Origin: an uncultured Collinsella sp.
GTDB taxonomy: Bacteria; Actinomycetota; Coriobacteriia; Coriobacteriales; Coriobacteriaceae
Assembly (NCBI GenBank): GCA_900541245.1
Contig: UQIS01000017.1
Span: 1-44,059 of the forward strand
Length of the DNA stretch: 44,059 bases
Direction of reading: 5' to 3'
Under the pieces are notes generated by a model. That model was not told the DNA's origin, did no database searches, and saw only the letters and a program-made list of their open reading frames with translations. Positions 7,845 through 16,937 of the stretch are shown here, piece after piece (the first letter of the stretch is position 1; each line of letters starts with the position of its first letter). Made by a program: the position numbers and the translations under genes.

Positions 7845-9299
7845 CTACTTCTCCCCCATCTTGCGGGCGCGCTCGCGCACGTCCTCAATCGTGGAAGCAT
7901 AGCGGAAAGCCTGCTCGGGCAGGTCATCGGCCTTGCCGTCGACAATCTCGGCGAAAGAGCGGACGGTATCCTCGACGCGGACGTAGACACCGGGGTTGCC
8001 GGTGAACTTCTCGGCGACGTGGAAGGACTGCGAGAGGAACTGCTGAATCTTACGGGCACGGTTGACCGTAAGGCGCTGCTCCTCGGACAGCTCGTCCATA
8101 CCCAGAATGGCGATGATGTCCTGAAGGTCGGAGTACTCCTGCAGGAGCTCCTGGACCTTGACGGCGACACGGTAGTGCTCCTCGCCAACGATCGAGGGAT
8201 CGAGAGCGTCGGAGGAAGACGCAAGCGGGTCGATAGCCGGGAACAGGCCGAGCGACGAAATGCTACGCGAAAGAACCGTGGTGGCATCGAGGTGCGTAAA
8301 CGTCGTGGCAGGCGCCGGGTCGGTCAGGTCGTCTGCGGGGACGTAGACAGCCTGGACGGAGGTAATGGAGCCCGTCTTGGTCGAGGTAATGCGCTCCTGG
8401 AGGTCGCCCATCTCGGTTGCCAGCGTGGGCTGGTAACCAACGGCGGACGGCATACGGCCCAGCAGTGCGGAAACCTCGGAACCTGCCTGGGAGAAGCGGA
8501 AGATGTTGTCGATGAACAGCAGAACGTCCTGGCCGCGATCGCGGAAGTACTCAGCGGTGGTAAGGCCGGCCAGACCGATGCGCAGACGCGCTCCGGGCGG
8601 CTCGTTCATCTGACCATAGACCAAGCAGGTCTTGTCGATAACGCCCGACTCGCTCATCTCGAGATAAAGGTCGGTACCCTCACGGGTACGCTCGCCGACG
8701 CCGGTGAACACCGAGGTGCCGCCATGCTCCTGGGCGAGGTTGTTGATGAGCTCCTGAATCAGAACGGTCTTGCCGACGCCAGCGCCACCGAACAGACCTG
8801 TCTTGCCGCCGCGGATGTAGGGCTCGAGCAGGTCGACGGCCTTGATGCCGGTCTCGAAGATCTCGGTCTTGGTGGTGAGCTCGTCGAAACGGGGCGCTGC
8901 ATGGTGGATGGGGTAGAACTCCTCCACCTCGGGCATGGGCTTGCCGTCGACGGGCTTGCCCATGACGTTCCAAATGCGGCCGAGCGTCTTGGGGCCAACG
9001 GGCATTTTCATGGGCTCACCGGTATCGGTGGCGATGAGGCCGCGCTGCAGGCCGTCGGTCGAGGACATGGCGACCGTGCGGACGACGCCGCCCGGAAGCT
9101 GGCTCTCGACCTCGAGGATCGTGCTCAGATGACCGATCGGGGTCTCGGCCTCGACCGTGAGCGCGTTGTAGATCGGGGGCACCGCACCGTCAAACTTGAC
9201 GTCGACGACAGGACCGATGATTCGCACGATGCGACCATCACCGGCAGTCGTCTTCTTGGTGGCTTCCTCGACCGCAAGCTTTACGGTGTTATTAGCCAT
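7845..9299 (-). CDS. atpD: F1F0 ATP synthase beta subunit
   Basis: Catalytic F1 subunit, 484 residues. Visible: P-loop GGAGVGKTVLIQELINN, the GERTREGTDLY loop with the catalytic Glu, LLFIDNIFRFSQAGSEVSAL (Walker B), and the DELSEEQR word of the DELSEED region. An N-terminal extension of about 15 residues precedes the conserved GRIVRIIGPVVDVKF. Its ATG overlaps the atpG stop codon as TAATG, implying translational coupling. Confidence 0.97.
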   Translation of the reverse strand: MANNTVKLAVEEATKKTTAGDGRIVRIIGPVVDVKFDGAVPPIYNALTVEAETPIGHLSTILEVESQLPGGVVRTVAMSSTDGLQRGLIATDTGEPMKMPVGPKTLGRIWNVMGKPVDGKPMPEVEEFYPIHHAAPRFDELTTKTEIFETGIKAVDLLEPYIRGGKTGLFGGAGVGKTVLIQELINNLAQEHGGTSVFTGVGERTREGTDLYLEMSESGVIDKTCLVYGQMNEPPGARLRIGLAGLTTAEYFRDRGQDVLLFIDNIFRFSQAGSEVSALLGRMPSAVGYQPTLATEMGDLQERITSTKTGSITSVQAVYVPADDLTDPAPATTFTHLDATTVLSRSISSLGLFPAIDPLASSSDALDPSIVGEEHYRVAVKVQELLQEYSDLQDIIAILGMDELSEEQRLTVNRARKIQQFLSQSFHVAEKFTGNPGVYVRVEDTVRSFAEIVDGKADDLPEQAFRYASTIEDVRERARKMGEK

Positions 9300-10207
9300 T
9301 ACTGTTCCTCCAATGCTGAGGCTCCGCCGACGATCTCGTTAATCTCGGTCGTGATCGAAGCCTGGCGCACGCGACTATACGTGCGGGTAAGGGTCGAGAT
9401 GATCGCGGTGGCGTTTTCCGTCGCGGAGTGCATGGCCTTGCGGCGTGCACCCTGCTCGGCAGCCGCCGAATCGATCAAGGCCTGGTAGATGACCGTCAGG
9501 ATATAAGACGGCACAAGCTTGCCGAGAACATGCTCGGGAGAGGGCACGAACTCGAACGTGGACGAGATGCGCTTAGGGGCGTCGGTCTCGTTCTTACGCG
9601 GACCGTGGGCCATAGCGATCATCTCGGGGTCGAGCGGCAACAGATGCTCGACGCGAAGCTCCTGATCCACGCGGTTCTTGGCGTGGTGGTAGACAAGCTC
9701 GACACGGTCAAGCTCACCGGCACGATACGCATCGCAGATATGAGAGGAGATCATGCGGGCCTGATTGAAATCGGGCTCAGAGGAGTTGCCCTCAAAGTGC
9801 ATGACGACGTTTTCGCGGTCACGGAAATACGTGGCCGGTTTGCGCCCACACGCGATGATCTCGCACTCGATGCCGTCGTTCGCCCAAGAAGCGGCGAGCT
9901 TTTCGGCCGTGCGCTCCACCGTCGTATTGAAACCGCCGGCAAGGCCGCGGTCCGAGGCAATAACGACAATCAGGCCATGCTTGACGCTCTCATGCTTCTG
10001 CAGCATGGGATCGGTGCCCGAACAGGAGGCGTCGCCGGCGACCGTCAACATGACGTCGGTCAGCGCCTCCTTATAGGGCTCGGCCTGCTTGGAGCGATCG
10101 AGAGCACGACGGATCTTGGCCGTAGAGACCATCTCCATCGTGCGCGTGATCTGCTTGGTCGTGGTAACCGAGGAGATTCGCTTCTTAATGTCGCGAAGGT
10201 TGGCCAT
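9299..10207 (-). CDS. atpG: F1F0 ATP synthase gamma subunit
   Basis: Rotor shaft of F1, 302 residues. The N-terminal helix MANLRDIKKRISSVTTTKQI and the C-terminal helix (AIISTLTRTYSRVRQASITT, ending EINEIVGGASALEEQ) match the paired coiled coil inside the alpha/beta hexamer; IASDRGLAGGFN is the conserved mid-domain motif. It starts 5 nt after atpA and overlaps atpD by one base. Confidence 0.95.
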   Translation of the reverse strand: MANLRDIKKRISSVTTTKQITRTMEMVSTAKIRRALDRSKQAEPYKEALTDVMLTVAGDASCSGTDPMLQKHESVKHGLIVVIASDRGLAGGFNTTVERTAEKLAASWANDGIECEIIACGRKPATYFRDRENVVMHFEGNSSEPDFNQARMISSHICDAYRAGELDRVELVYHHAKNRVDQELRVEHLLPLDPEMIAMAHGPRKNETDAPKRISSTFEFVPSPEHVLGKLVPSYILTVIYQALIDSAAAEQGARRKAMHSATENATAIISTLTRTYSRVRQASITTEINEIVGGASALEEQ

Positions 10208-10212
10208 GGGGC

Positions 10213-11811
10213 TTAGTTCTCCTCTGATCCAGAAACATCCGAATGGTGCTTGGCCATGAACTGCTGCTTGAAGTCGCCGATGACGCGCAAGAGCTCAGCC
10301 TTGGTGTCATCATCGATCTTCTTGGCGCGAACCTTGTCGAGCAGCGAGCCAAAGCCATTGTCCATGTACTCGATGAGCTCGGCACGGAAAGGCAGCACGT
10401 CGGCAATCTCCAGGTCATCCAGGAAGCCCTCGTTGCCAGCGAACAGCGTAACGATCTGCTCGCCAACCTCAAACGGCTTGTAGCGCGGCTGCTTAAGGAG
10501 CTCGGTCATGCGGGCACCATGGGTCAGCTGCTTCTGAGTAGCCTCGTCAAGGTCGGAGCCAAACTGCGTAAAGCCAGCGAGCTCCTGATAGGAAGCGAGA
10601 TCCAGACGGAGGTTGCCGGCGACCTGCTTCATGGCCTTGGTCTGCGCATCGCCACCGACGCGGGACACGGAGATGCCCACGTCGACTGCCGGGCGCTGGC
10701 CCTGGAAGAAGAGCTCGGACTGCAGGTAGATCTGACCATCGGTAATGGAAATGACGTTGGTCGGAATGTAGGCCGAGACGTCGCCGTCCTGGGTCTCGAT
10801 GATCGGCAGTGCCGTCATGGAGCCGTAACCGTTCTTCTTGGACATCTTGACGGCACGCTCAAGCAGACGAGAGTGCAGGTAGAAGATGTCGCCAGGATAG
10901 GCCTCGCGTCCGGGCGGACGATGCAGCGTCAGCGACATCTGACGGTAGGCCACAGCCTGCTTGGACAGGTCATCGTAGATGACGAGCACGTGGCCGCCGG
11001 GGTTGGTCTCGCTGGCGGGCTTGCCGTCCTCGCCGTTGTACATGAAGAACTCGCCGATAGCGGCACCGGCCATAGGCGCGATGTACTGCATAGGGGCGGA
11101 ATCGGCAGCGGTGGCCGAAACGATGATGGTGTAGTCGAGCGCACCGTGCTGAGCGAGGGTCTCGCGGATGTTGGCAACCGTGGAGGCCTTCTGGCCGACG
11201 GCGACATAGATGCAGACCATGCCCTTGCCGCGCTGGTTGAGGATAGCGTCGATGGCGATGGCGGTCTTACCGGTCTTACGGTCGCCAATGATGAGCTCAC
11301 GCTGACCACGGCCGATAGGCACCATGGAGTCGATGGCCAACAGACCGGTCTGAACCGGCTCACACACCGGGGTACGGTCGATAACGCCGGGGGCCTTGAA
11401 CTCGATGGGGCGACGGTGCGTGGCGACGATGTCGCCCAGGCCGTCGATGGGCTGGCCGAGCGGATTGACGACGCGGCCGAGCATGGCGCGGCTCACAGGG
11501 ATATCCATAATGCGACCAGTGGTGCGGCACTCGTCGCCTTCCTTGATGGAGTCGACGGCACCGAACAGAACGGCGCCGACCTCGTCACGGTCAAGGTTCT
11601 GGGCAAGGCCGAAGACGGTCTCACCGGTATCGGAGCTCTTGAACTCCAGAAGCTCGCCTGCCATGGCGCTCTTGAGGCCGGAGACGCGCGCGATGCCGTC
11701 GCCTACCTCGTCGACCGTTGAAACCTCATGCGTATCGACCGTCGCGGAGAGGCTCGTGAGCTGCTCCTGCAGTTTCTTGGCGATATCCTGGGCATTGAGG
11801 GTTTCGGACAT
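10213..11811 (-). CDS. atpA: F1F0 ATP synthase alpha subunit
   Basis: Non-catalytic nucleotide-binding F1 subunit, 532 residues. Seen: the P-loop GDRKTGKTAIAIDAI, VGQKASTVANIRETL, the arginine-finger region SVSRVGGDAQTKAMKQVAG, and the N-terminal beta-barrel VGDGIARVSGLKSAMAGELL. The acidic tail (HHSDVSGSEEN) is slightly long. The start overlaps the atpH stop in a TAATG arrangement. Confidence 0.97.
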   Translation of the reverse strand: MSETLNAQDIAKKLQEQLTSLSATVDTHEVSTVDEVGDGIARVSGLKSAMAGELLEFKSSDTGETVFGLAQNLDRDEVGAVLFGAVDSIKEGDECRTTGRIMDIPVSRAMLGRVVNPLGQPIDGLGDIVATHRRPIEFKAPGVIDRTPVCEPVQTGLLAIDSMVPIGRGQRELIIGDRKTGKTAIAIDAILNQRGKGMVCIYVAVGQKASTVANIRETLAQHGALDYTIIVSATAADSAPMQYIAPMAGAAIGEFFMYNGEDGKPASETNPGGHVLVIYDDLSKQAVAYRQMSLTLHRPPGREAYPGDIFYLHSRLLERAVKMSKKNGYGSMTALPIIETQDGDVSAYIPTNVISITDGQIYLQSELFFQGQRPAVDVGISVSRVGGDAQTKAMKQVAGNLRLDLASYQELAGFTQFGSDLDEATQKQLTHGARMTELLKQPRYKPFEVGEQIVTLFAGNEGFLDDLEIADVLPFRAELIEYMDNGFGSLLDKVRAKKIDDDTKAELLRVIGDFKQQFMAKHHSDVSGSEEN

Positions 11812-12287
11812 TAGGCTTCACCTCCGTACGAATTAGCAGAGTTTGCGAGGGTCTCCTGCGCGATGCGCAGCTGCGTCTTGACGGAAATGTCACGACGCTC
11901 GCCGCGGGCCTCGAGCACCAGGCCGCCCACGATAGACGGGTCGACCTGCTCGATAAGGAATACCTTGCGGCCGAAGTCCTGCTCGCATTTCTTAGTGATG
12001 GTTTGACGCAGCTCGTCGTCGAGCGGGATCGCCGTGGTGACGGTCACGCCCACTACATCCTCGTCTTCCTCGGCAACATACTTAAAGGCAGCTGCCACCT
12101 TGGGAAGAAGGTCGAGCTGGTCGCGCTTGGACATGGTGTCGAGCACGGCGATGATCTCGGGGCTGGCAGAAGCCAGGCGCTCGACCATCTCGAGGTCCTC
12201 GAACACATGGTTCTCGGCCTTGGCGGCTTCCAAAAGGGAACGCGCGTAGGTCTCGAGCACCTTGTCCTGATAGCGGCTAGTCGGCAT
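11811..12287 (-). CDS. atpH: F1F0 ATP synthase delta subunit
   Basis: Peripheral-stalk subunit joining F1 to the b dimer, 158 residues, slightly shorter than the usual 175-180. The N-terminal helical domain starts YQDKVLETYARSLLEAAK; the C-terminal part has the family word EQVDPSIVGGLVLEARGERRD. It overlaps the end of atpF by 11 bp and the start of atpA by 1 bp. Confidence 0.93.
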   Translation of the reverse strand: MPTSRYQDKVLETYARSLLEAAKAENHVFEDLEMVERLASASPEIIAVLDTMSKRDQLDLLPKVAAAFKYVAEEDEDVVGVTVTTAIPLDDELRQTITKKCEQDFGRKVFLIEQVDPSIVGGLVLEARGERRDISVKTQLRIAQETLANSANSYGGEA

Positions 12288-12879
12288 TCAGGCTACCTGC
12301 TTCCTGGATGTAGCGCTCGATGAGCTTCTTCTGCTCGGCATCGTCCTCGAGTGCCTCGCCCACGATCTTGGTGGCGACGGCAACGGACAGGTCGGCGATG
12401 GAGCTCGCGGCACCGGCGTAGATGGACTTGCGCTCGTCCTCGACGGTCGTATGGGCCTTGGCGATGATCTCCTCGGCCTCCTTGTGAGCAGCCTCGATGA
12501 TACGGGCACGCTCGGACTCGGCGTCCTTACGGGCCTCGAGAACGATGTCGGCAGCCTGACGACGGGCGTCGGTGACGATCGAGTCGGACTCAGCGCGCTT
12601 GGCGATAGCCTCCTGCTTGGTCTTCTCGGCCTCGTCGAGGCTTTCCTCGATCTTCTTGCCGCGCTCCTCCATGGTTTTCATGATGCCCGGCAGGGCGACC
12701 TTGGCCAGCACGATCCAGATAATCAGGAAGGCGATAAGCGCCGGGATGAACTCCGCCATCTTAGGGATGAGGATGTCCGCACCGGCGGCGCCGTCCTCGG
12801 CGAACGCGGAAACCGGCATGAGCAGCGCGGCCGCGGACGCGGAGAGTGCGATCGCGCTCTTCTGGGATGAAAGATTCAT
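12277..12879 (-). CDS. atpF: F1F0 ATP synthase b subunit with signal-peptide-like N-terminus
   Basis: Peripheral-stalk b subunit, 200 residues. The usual membrane helix is at about residues 45-66 (FIPALIAFLIIWIVLAKVAL), followed by a long charged coiled coil (EERGKKIEESLDEAEKTKQE onward). Ahead of it, residues 1-28 (MNLSSQKSAIALSASAAALL then MPVSAFAED) look like a cleavable Sec signal peptide, absent from classical b subunits such as the E. coli one. If cleaved, the mature chain starts near Glu29. The ATG is followed at once by this segment and there is no better internal start. Confidence 0.93.
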   Translation of the reverse strand: MNLSSQKSAIALSASAAALLMPVSAFAEDGAAGADILIPKMAEFIPALIAFLIIWIVLAKVALPGIMKTMEERGKKIEESLDEAEKTKQEAIAKRAESDSIVTDARRQAADIVLEARKDAESERARIIEAAHKEAEEIIAKAHTTVEDERKSIYAGAASSIADLSVAVATKIVGEALEDDAEQKKLIERYIQEAGSLNAD

Positions 12880-12894
12880 ACTTGACGCTCCGTG

Positions 12895-13089
12895 CTATTT
12901 AACGATCAGCGCGACAACGAAGCCGATCAGAGCCAGAGCCTCGCCGAAAGCGGAGCCCATGATGAAAACGGTGAACACGCGGCCCTGGACCTCAGGCTGA
13001 CGGGCCATAGCACCCGTAGCACCCAGAGCAGACAGGCCGATAGCAAGACCAGCGCCGATAACACCGAGACCGTAACCGATAACTCCCAC
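12895..13089 (-). CDS. atpE: F1F0 ATP synthase c subunit
   Basis: Ring-forming proteolipid, 64 residues, two helices joined by the polar loop ARQPEV. Helix 2 carries the ion-binding Glu in GSAFGEALALIGFV. Helix 1 reads GAGLAIGLSALG, so the Gln that ligates sodium in Na-type rings is replaced by Ile, and the residue after the Glu is Ala and not Ser/Thr; proton coupling is therefore likely (inference). The GTG start at 13089 follows AAAGGAGG by 5 nt, the strongest ribosome-binding site of the operon, fitting the high copy number of c. Confidence 0.94.
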   Translation of the reverse strand: MGVIGYGLGVIGAGLAIGLSALGATGAMARQPEVQGRVFTVFIMGSAFGEALALIGFVVALIVK

Positions 13090-13213
13090 GATTCCTCCTT
13101 TGTCGTGCGTGTCTTATTTCACGCAGGATAACCTTTTTATAACTGCCGGGCTCCATGGGTACGGGCACCGGCGGTTTAACGAATTGCCTTACCTTTAAGG
13201 CGCGAACGGAAGA

Positions 13214-14017
13214 TTACTCCTCCTCCGCGACCTCCTCTGCCTCGGAGACATACACGGCGGTAAGGACCGTGAAGACGTAAGCCTGGATGGCGCCGACCAC
13301 AAGCTCGATCGCATAGATCAGGATGAGGATGGCAAGCCAGGCCAGCGAAGGCAGGGCGCCGACGGCGTGGGCCGCGGAAACCTGCTGAAGCAGCGGCTGC
13401 ATGAACATGCTCGCCATGATGGCGAACGAGCCCATGACCACGTGTCCTGCGAACATGTTGCAGAACAGACGGACGGCGAGCGTGATGAGGCGCAGGAAGG
13501 TCGAGAAAAGCTCGACGACCCACACAAGCACGTTCATCGGGAAGCTCACGCCCTGCGGGGCGAGGCTCTTGATGTAGCCGATCACGCCGTGAGCCTTGCA
13601 TCCGTAGTAGATGAAGTACACGAAGGCGAAGATGGCGAGCGCGGCGGTGGAGCCGATTGCGCCGGTGCCGGGCTTCATTCCCGGAATCAGGCCGATCATG
13701 TTATTGATCAGGATGAACAGGAAAAGCGAGCACAGGAACGGGAAGTGCTTCTTCCAGTTCTCACCCACGACGCCCTTGCCGATATCGTTCTCGACGTACT
13801 CGATGATGTACTCGAAACCGTTGACGAAGAAGCCCTTGGGAACCAGGGTCTGCTTCTTCTTGAACACGGCCAGGACGATCAGGAGCACGATCGTGGAGAC
13901 GATCAGCCAAAACGAGTACTGCGTGATGCCGCAGCTCAGATCGCCCACGACAGGGGTGGAGCTGAACTCGCTGACCAGATGATTAATCTCATCAGGCAGC
14001 TTTTCAAAAATTTCCAC
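13214..14017 (-). CDS. atpB: F1F0 ATP synthase a subunit
   Basis: Membrane stator subunit forming the ion half-channels, 267 residues with about six hydrophobic segments. The essential Arg sits in ITLAVRLFCNMFAGHVV. The C-terminal segment IYAIELVVGAIQAYVFTVLT is the conserved last helix with the functional Glu and Gln. The tail VSEAEEVAEEE is acidic. A 124-nt gap to atpE contains an imperfect GCCGG/CCGGC hairpin without a T-run. Confidence 0.95.
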   Translation of the reverse strand: MEIFEKLPDEINHLVSEFSSTPVVGDLSCGITQYSFWLIVSTIVLLIVLAVFKKKQTLVPKGFFVNGFEYIIEYVENDIGKGVVGENWKKHFPFLCSLFLFILINNMIGLIPGMKPGTGAIGSTAALAIFAFVYFIYYGCKAHGVIGYIKSLAPQGVSFPMNVLVWVVELFSTFLRLITLAVRLFCNMFAGHVVMGSFAIMASMFMQPLLQQVSAAHAVGALPSLAWLAILILIYAIELVVGAIQAYVFTVLTAVYVSEAEEVAEEE

Positions 14018-14020
14018 GAC

Positions 14021-14332
14021 TTACCTTTCGACCTCATGAGGATCCCGCAGCGCCTTGGCGACGCGAACCGTGCAGGCGGCCATAAAGGCCACGAAACCGA
14101 TCGCCTCGCCCAGGAGGAACATGCGAAATGCCTCTCCGAACAACGCAAACACAACCAAGGTAAAGACGAGCAGGGCGACTGCCGAGACCGCCAGACTCAC
14201 CATTCCCTTGAGCATGTCCGCATTCTGTTTATCGTCAAGAACCGGCTTGAGCGTAAAGACAAAGGGAAGGAAGGCAATTGCGCCCGCGATGGTGCCTGCA
14301 ACGATAGCGAGCAGATCGGCTATCTGAAACAC
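14021..14332 (-). CDS. atpI: AtpI-like small membrane protein
   Basis: 103-residue hydrophobic protein with about four membrane segments (ADLLAIVAGTIAGAIAFLPF, MVSLAVSAVALLVFTLVVFA, MFLLGEAIGFVAFMAACTV). Its position as first gene, 3 nt before atpB, is that of AtpI/Uncl, which helps c-ring assembly or magnesium uptake in other bacteria. Sequence identity to AtpI is weak, so the name rests on context. The GTG at 14332 follows GAGGAA; the frame extends upstream to 14407 but that would precede the promoter at 14394-14421. Confidence 0.65.
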   Translation of the reverse strand: MFQIADLLAIVAGTIAGAIAFLPFVFTLKPVLDDKQNADMLKGMVSLAVSAVALLVFTLVVFALFGEAFRMFLLGEAIGFVAFMAACTVRVAKALRDPHEVER

Positions 14333-14393
14333 TGGCTTCCTCGCTTTCCTTTTTAACGCCTCACAGCACAGTCCCAGCCAAACATTGGTGACT

Positions 14394-14421
14394 ATTGTAC
14401 GAGCCAATCGCTAAAGTACAA
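14394..14421 (-). promoter_or_regulatory. Promoter of the atp operon
   Basis: On the minus strand TTGTAC (14416-14421), a 16-nt spacer and TACAAT (14394-14399) fit a vegetative sigma factor. Transcription would start near 14387, about 55 nt before the GTG of the first gene. An inverted repeat AACCGT/ACGGTT (14420-14438) overlaps the edge of the -35 box and could be an operator. Confidence 0.65.
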
Positions 14422-14612
14422 CCGTAAAACAAACGGTTAATACGCACCTGTACGTTTTCTTAAGGCCTTCTTTATGCCGCAGGTACGGTAATACGTTTTT
14501 TCGAACCCCTCAGCGCAAAACGTCCGTTAACAGAAGTGCGCGTGGACGACTTTTGCTCGCCCGCGCGCACCATTTCCTCGTATTTGTGACCGTAGCCGAC
14601 AAGGCCCAACGA

Positions 14613-15260
14613 CTAGAGCGTACCGTAGATGCGGTCGCCGGCGTCGCCCAGGCCGGGAACGATGTAGGCGGCCTCGTTGAGATGGTCATCGATGGCGCAC
14701 GTATAAATATGTACGTCGGGATCCTTTTCGGTCAGTGACTTGAGGCCCTCGGGCGCGGCGACGATGCACAGCATGCGGATATCCTTGACACCGCGCTCGC
14801 GCAGGTAGCTGATGGCCATCTCGGCCGAACCGCCCGTGGCGAGCATGGGGTCGACAACCAGGCAGATGCGCTGGTCGATATCCTTGGGCATCTTGCAGTA
14901 ATACTCATGCGGCTCGTGGGTGACCTCGTCGCGCTCCATTCCAATGTGGCCCACGCGAGCGGAGGGCACCAGGTCGAGGATGCCGTCGACCATGCCGAGA
15001 CCCGCACGCAGGATGGGAACGATGGCGAGCTTCTTGCCGGCGAGCTGCTTAAACGTTGCGGTGGTGATGGGGGTCTCGACCTCGACGTCTTCCATGGGCA
15101 GGTCGCGCATGGCCTCGTAGCCGTCAAAAAGTGCGAGCTCGCGCACGAGCTGGCGGAACTGGTTGGTGCCGGTGCTCTTGTCGCGCAGGATCGACAGCTT
15201 GTGCTGGACGAGCGGATGGTCGACAAGCGTCACACGGGACGTATCGTAGGTGACGGTCAT
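14613..15260 (-). CDS. upp: Uracil phosphoribosyltransferase
   Basis: Pyrimidine salvage enzyme making UMP from uracil and PRPP, 215 residues, normal length. Seen: HPLVQHKLSILRDKSTGTNQ, the active-site region PILRAGLGMVDGILDLVPSA, the PRPP-binding VDPMLATGGSAEMA, and the uracil-binding C-terminus YIVPGLGDAGDRIYGT. The ATG follows AAAGGGG. It lies 122 nt after glpK in the same direction; no terminator was seen between them. Bases 14408-14612 hold the atp promoter and a GC-rich hairpin without a T-run. Confidence 0.95.
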   Translation of the reverse strand: MTVTYDTSRVTLVDHPLVQHKLSILRDKSTGTNQFRQLVRELALFDGYEAMRDLPMEDVEVETPITTATFKQLAGKKLAIVPILRAGLGMVDGILDLVPSARVGHIGMERDEVTHEPHEYYCKMPKDIDQRICLVVDPMLATGGSAEMAISYLRERGVKDIRMLCIVAAPEGLKSLTEKDPDVHIYTCAIDDHLNEAAYIVPGLGDAGDRIYGTL

Positions 15261-15382
15261 GGGTTGATGCCCCTTTCATTGCGGCCGGAAGATGGCCTTG
15301 CTGACAAGACGCATGGCGACGTTGTTGCCGCGCGCCGTGCATAAGTTTAACGGTTTGTTGTATCGAGCAGTTCGTCGCAACC

Positions 15383-16924
15383 CTACTGAGCGGTGTTGAG
15401 CGAACGCTTGACGGCATCACGCCAACCAGCGAGGTTGCTCTCACGGCGCTCGGCGGACATGTGAGGATGGAAGACTTTGACGATCTGAGCGTTTTGCTCC
15501 AGCTCCTCCAAATCCTCCCAATAGCCGACAGCAAGGCCCGCCAAGTACGCGACGCCGATCGCCGTGGTCTCCACCGTCTCACACTGCAGCACGGGGATAT
15601 CCAGCAGATCGGCCTGGAATTGCATGATGAACTCGTTGCGCGAGGCACCGCCATCGACGGACAGGCGCTCAATCGAAAGTCCCACGTCCTGCTCCATGGC
15701 GCGCAGCACGTCATAACTCTGGTAGGCCATGGACTCGCAAGCCGCACGCACAATGGTCGCGCGACTCGAGGCGCCGGTCAGGCCGCAGACGATACCGCGA
15801 GCATGCGGGTCCCACCAGGGAGCGCCCAGGCCTGCGAAGGCGGGAACGAAGTAGCAGCCCTCGTTGTCGTTAATCGAAGTGGCGAGTTGCGCGGACTCGC
15901 TCACGCTCGAGATGATGCCCATGTTGTTGCGCAGCCAGTTCATGGTTGAGCCGGCGGCAAAGATAGAACCTTCGAGCGCATAGCTGATCTTGCCGTCCGC
16001 GGCGATACCGATCGTGGAGACCAGACCGTTCTTGGATTCGACGATCTCGTCGCCGGTGTTCATGAGCATAAAGCAACCCGTGCCATAGGTGTTTTTGGTC
16101 TGGCCGGGATGGAAGCAGCAGTGGCCGAACAGCGACGCCTGCTGGTCGCCCGCCACGCCCATGATGGGTGGCATGTTGGTCATGATGTCGCTCGCGACGC
16201 GGCCGTAGTCGCCCGAGCTCCAACGAACCTCGGGCATCATGGAACGCGGGACGTCGAAAAGCGCCAGCAGATCGTCGTCCCAATCGAGCGCATGGATATT
16301 AAAGAGCGCGGTGCGGCTGGCATTGGTGTAGTCGGTGGCAAAGACCTGACCGCCGGTGAGGTTGTAGATGAGCCAGGTGTCGATGGTGCCGAACATGAGG
16401 TCGCCCGCCGCCGCGCTCTCGCGCGCGCCGTCGACGTTATCGAGAATCCACTGCACCTTGGAGGCCGAGAAATACGGGTCGAGCGTAAGCCCCGTGCGGG
16501 AGCGCACCAGCTCTTCTGCGCCCTGCTCGACCAGCTCGTCGATCAGAGGCGCGGTGCGACGGCATTGCCACACGATGGCGTTATAGATGGGCTGGCCGCT
16601 TATGCGGTCCCACACTACCGTGGTCTCGCGCTGGTTGGAGATACCGATGGCGGCGATGCGGTCAGAATGGATACCACTCTTAAACTGAACCTCCATCATC
16701 ACGCCGATCTGGCTGGCAAGCACCTCCGTGGGATCCTGCTCCACCCAGCCGGGGCGCGGGAAGCTGGTTTTGACGCTACGGCGCGCCTGGGCGACGATGC
16801 AGCCGTACTCGTCGACGATGGTCGCGAGTACCGAGGTGGTGCCGCAGTCGAGCGCCATGATGTAGGAACCGCCAAAGCTAAACGAGGCGTCTTCCATACC
16901 CAGGCTACCTAGATTCAACGACAT
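15383..16924 (-). CDS. glpK: Glycerol kinase
   Basis: FGGY-family kinase phosphorylating glycerol to glycerol 3-phosphate, 513 residues. Support: ALDCGTTSVLATIVDEYG (phosphate 1 region; Cys where Gln is usual), FPRPGWVEQDPTEV, ISNQRETTVVWDRISG which is typical for glycerol kinases, the TYGTGCFML ATP-binding region, and VDGGASRNEFIMQFQADLL. There is no adjacent glpF or glpD; the neighbour is tsaC, 13 nt upstream, whose stop precedes glpK's AAAGGTG site. Other FGGY sugars are less likely given the NQRETT block. Confidence 0.88.
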   Translation of the reverse strand: MSLNLGSLGMEDASFSFGGSYIMALDCGTTSVLATIVDEYGCIVAQARRSVKTSFPRPGWVEQDPTEVLASQIGVMMEVQFKSGIHSDRIAAIGISNQRETTVVWDRISGQPIYNAIVWQCRRTAPLIDELVEQGAEELVRSRTGLTLDPYFSASKVQWILDNVDGARESAAAGDLMFGTIDTWLIYNLTGGQVFATDYTNASRTALFNIHALDWDDDLLALFDVPRSMMPEVRWSSGDYGRVASDIMTNMPPIMGVAGDQQASLFGHCCFHPGQTKNTYGTGCFMLMNTGDEIVESKNGLVSTIGIAADGKISYALEGSIFAAGSTMNWLRNNMGIISSVSESAQLATSINDNEGCYFVPAFAGLGAPWWDPHARGIVCGLTGASSRATIVRAACESMAYQSYDVLRAMEQDVGLSIERLSVDGGASRNEFIMQFQADLLDIPVLQCETVETTAIGVAYLAGLAVGYWEDLEELEQNAQIVKVFHPHMSAERRESNLAGWRDAVKRSLNTAQ

Positions 16925-16937
16925 CGCTTACACCTTT

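Noticed and set aside
7452..9488. Plus-strand frame of 678 codons across atpC/atpD
   Set aside because: Antisense to two highly conserved ATP synthase genes, produced by codon bias.
14536..14570. GTGCGCG/CGCGCAC hairpin downstream of upp
   Set aside because: The stem is good, but no T-run follows on either strand; not called as a terminator.
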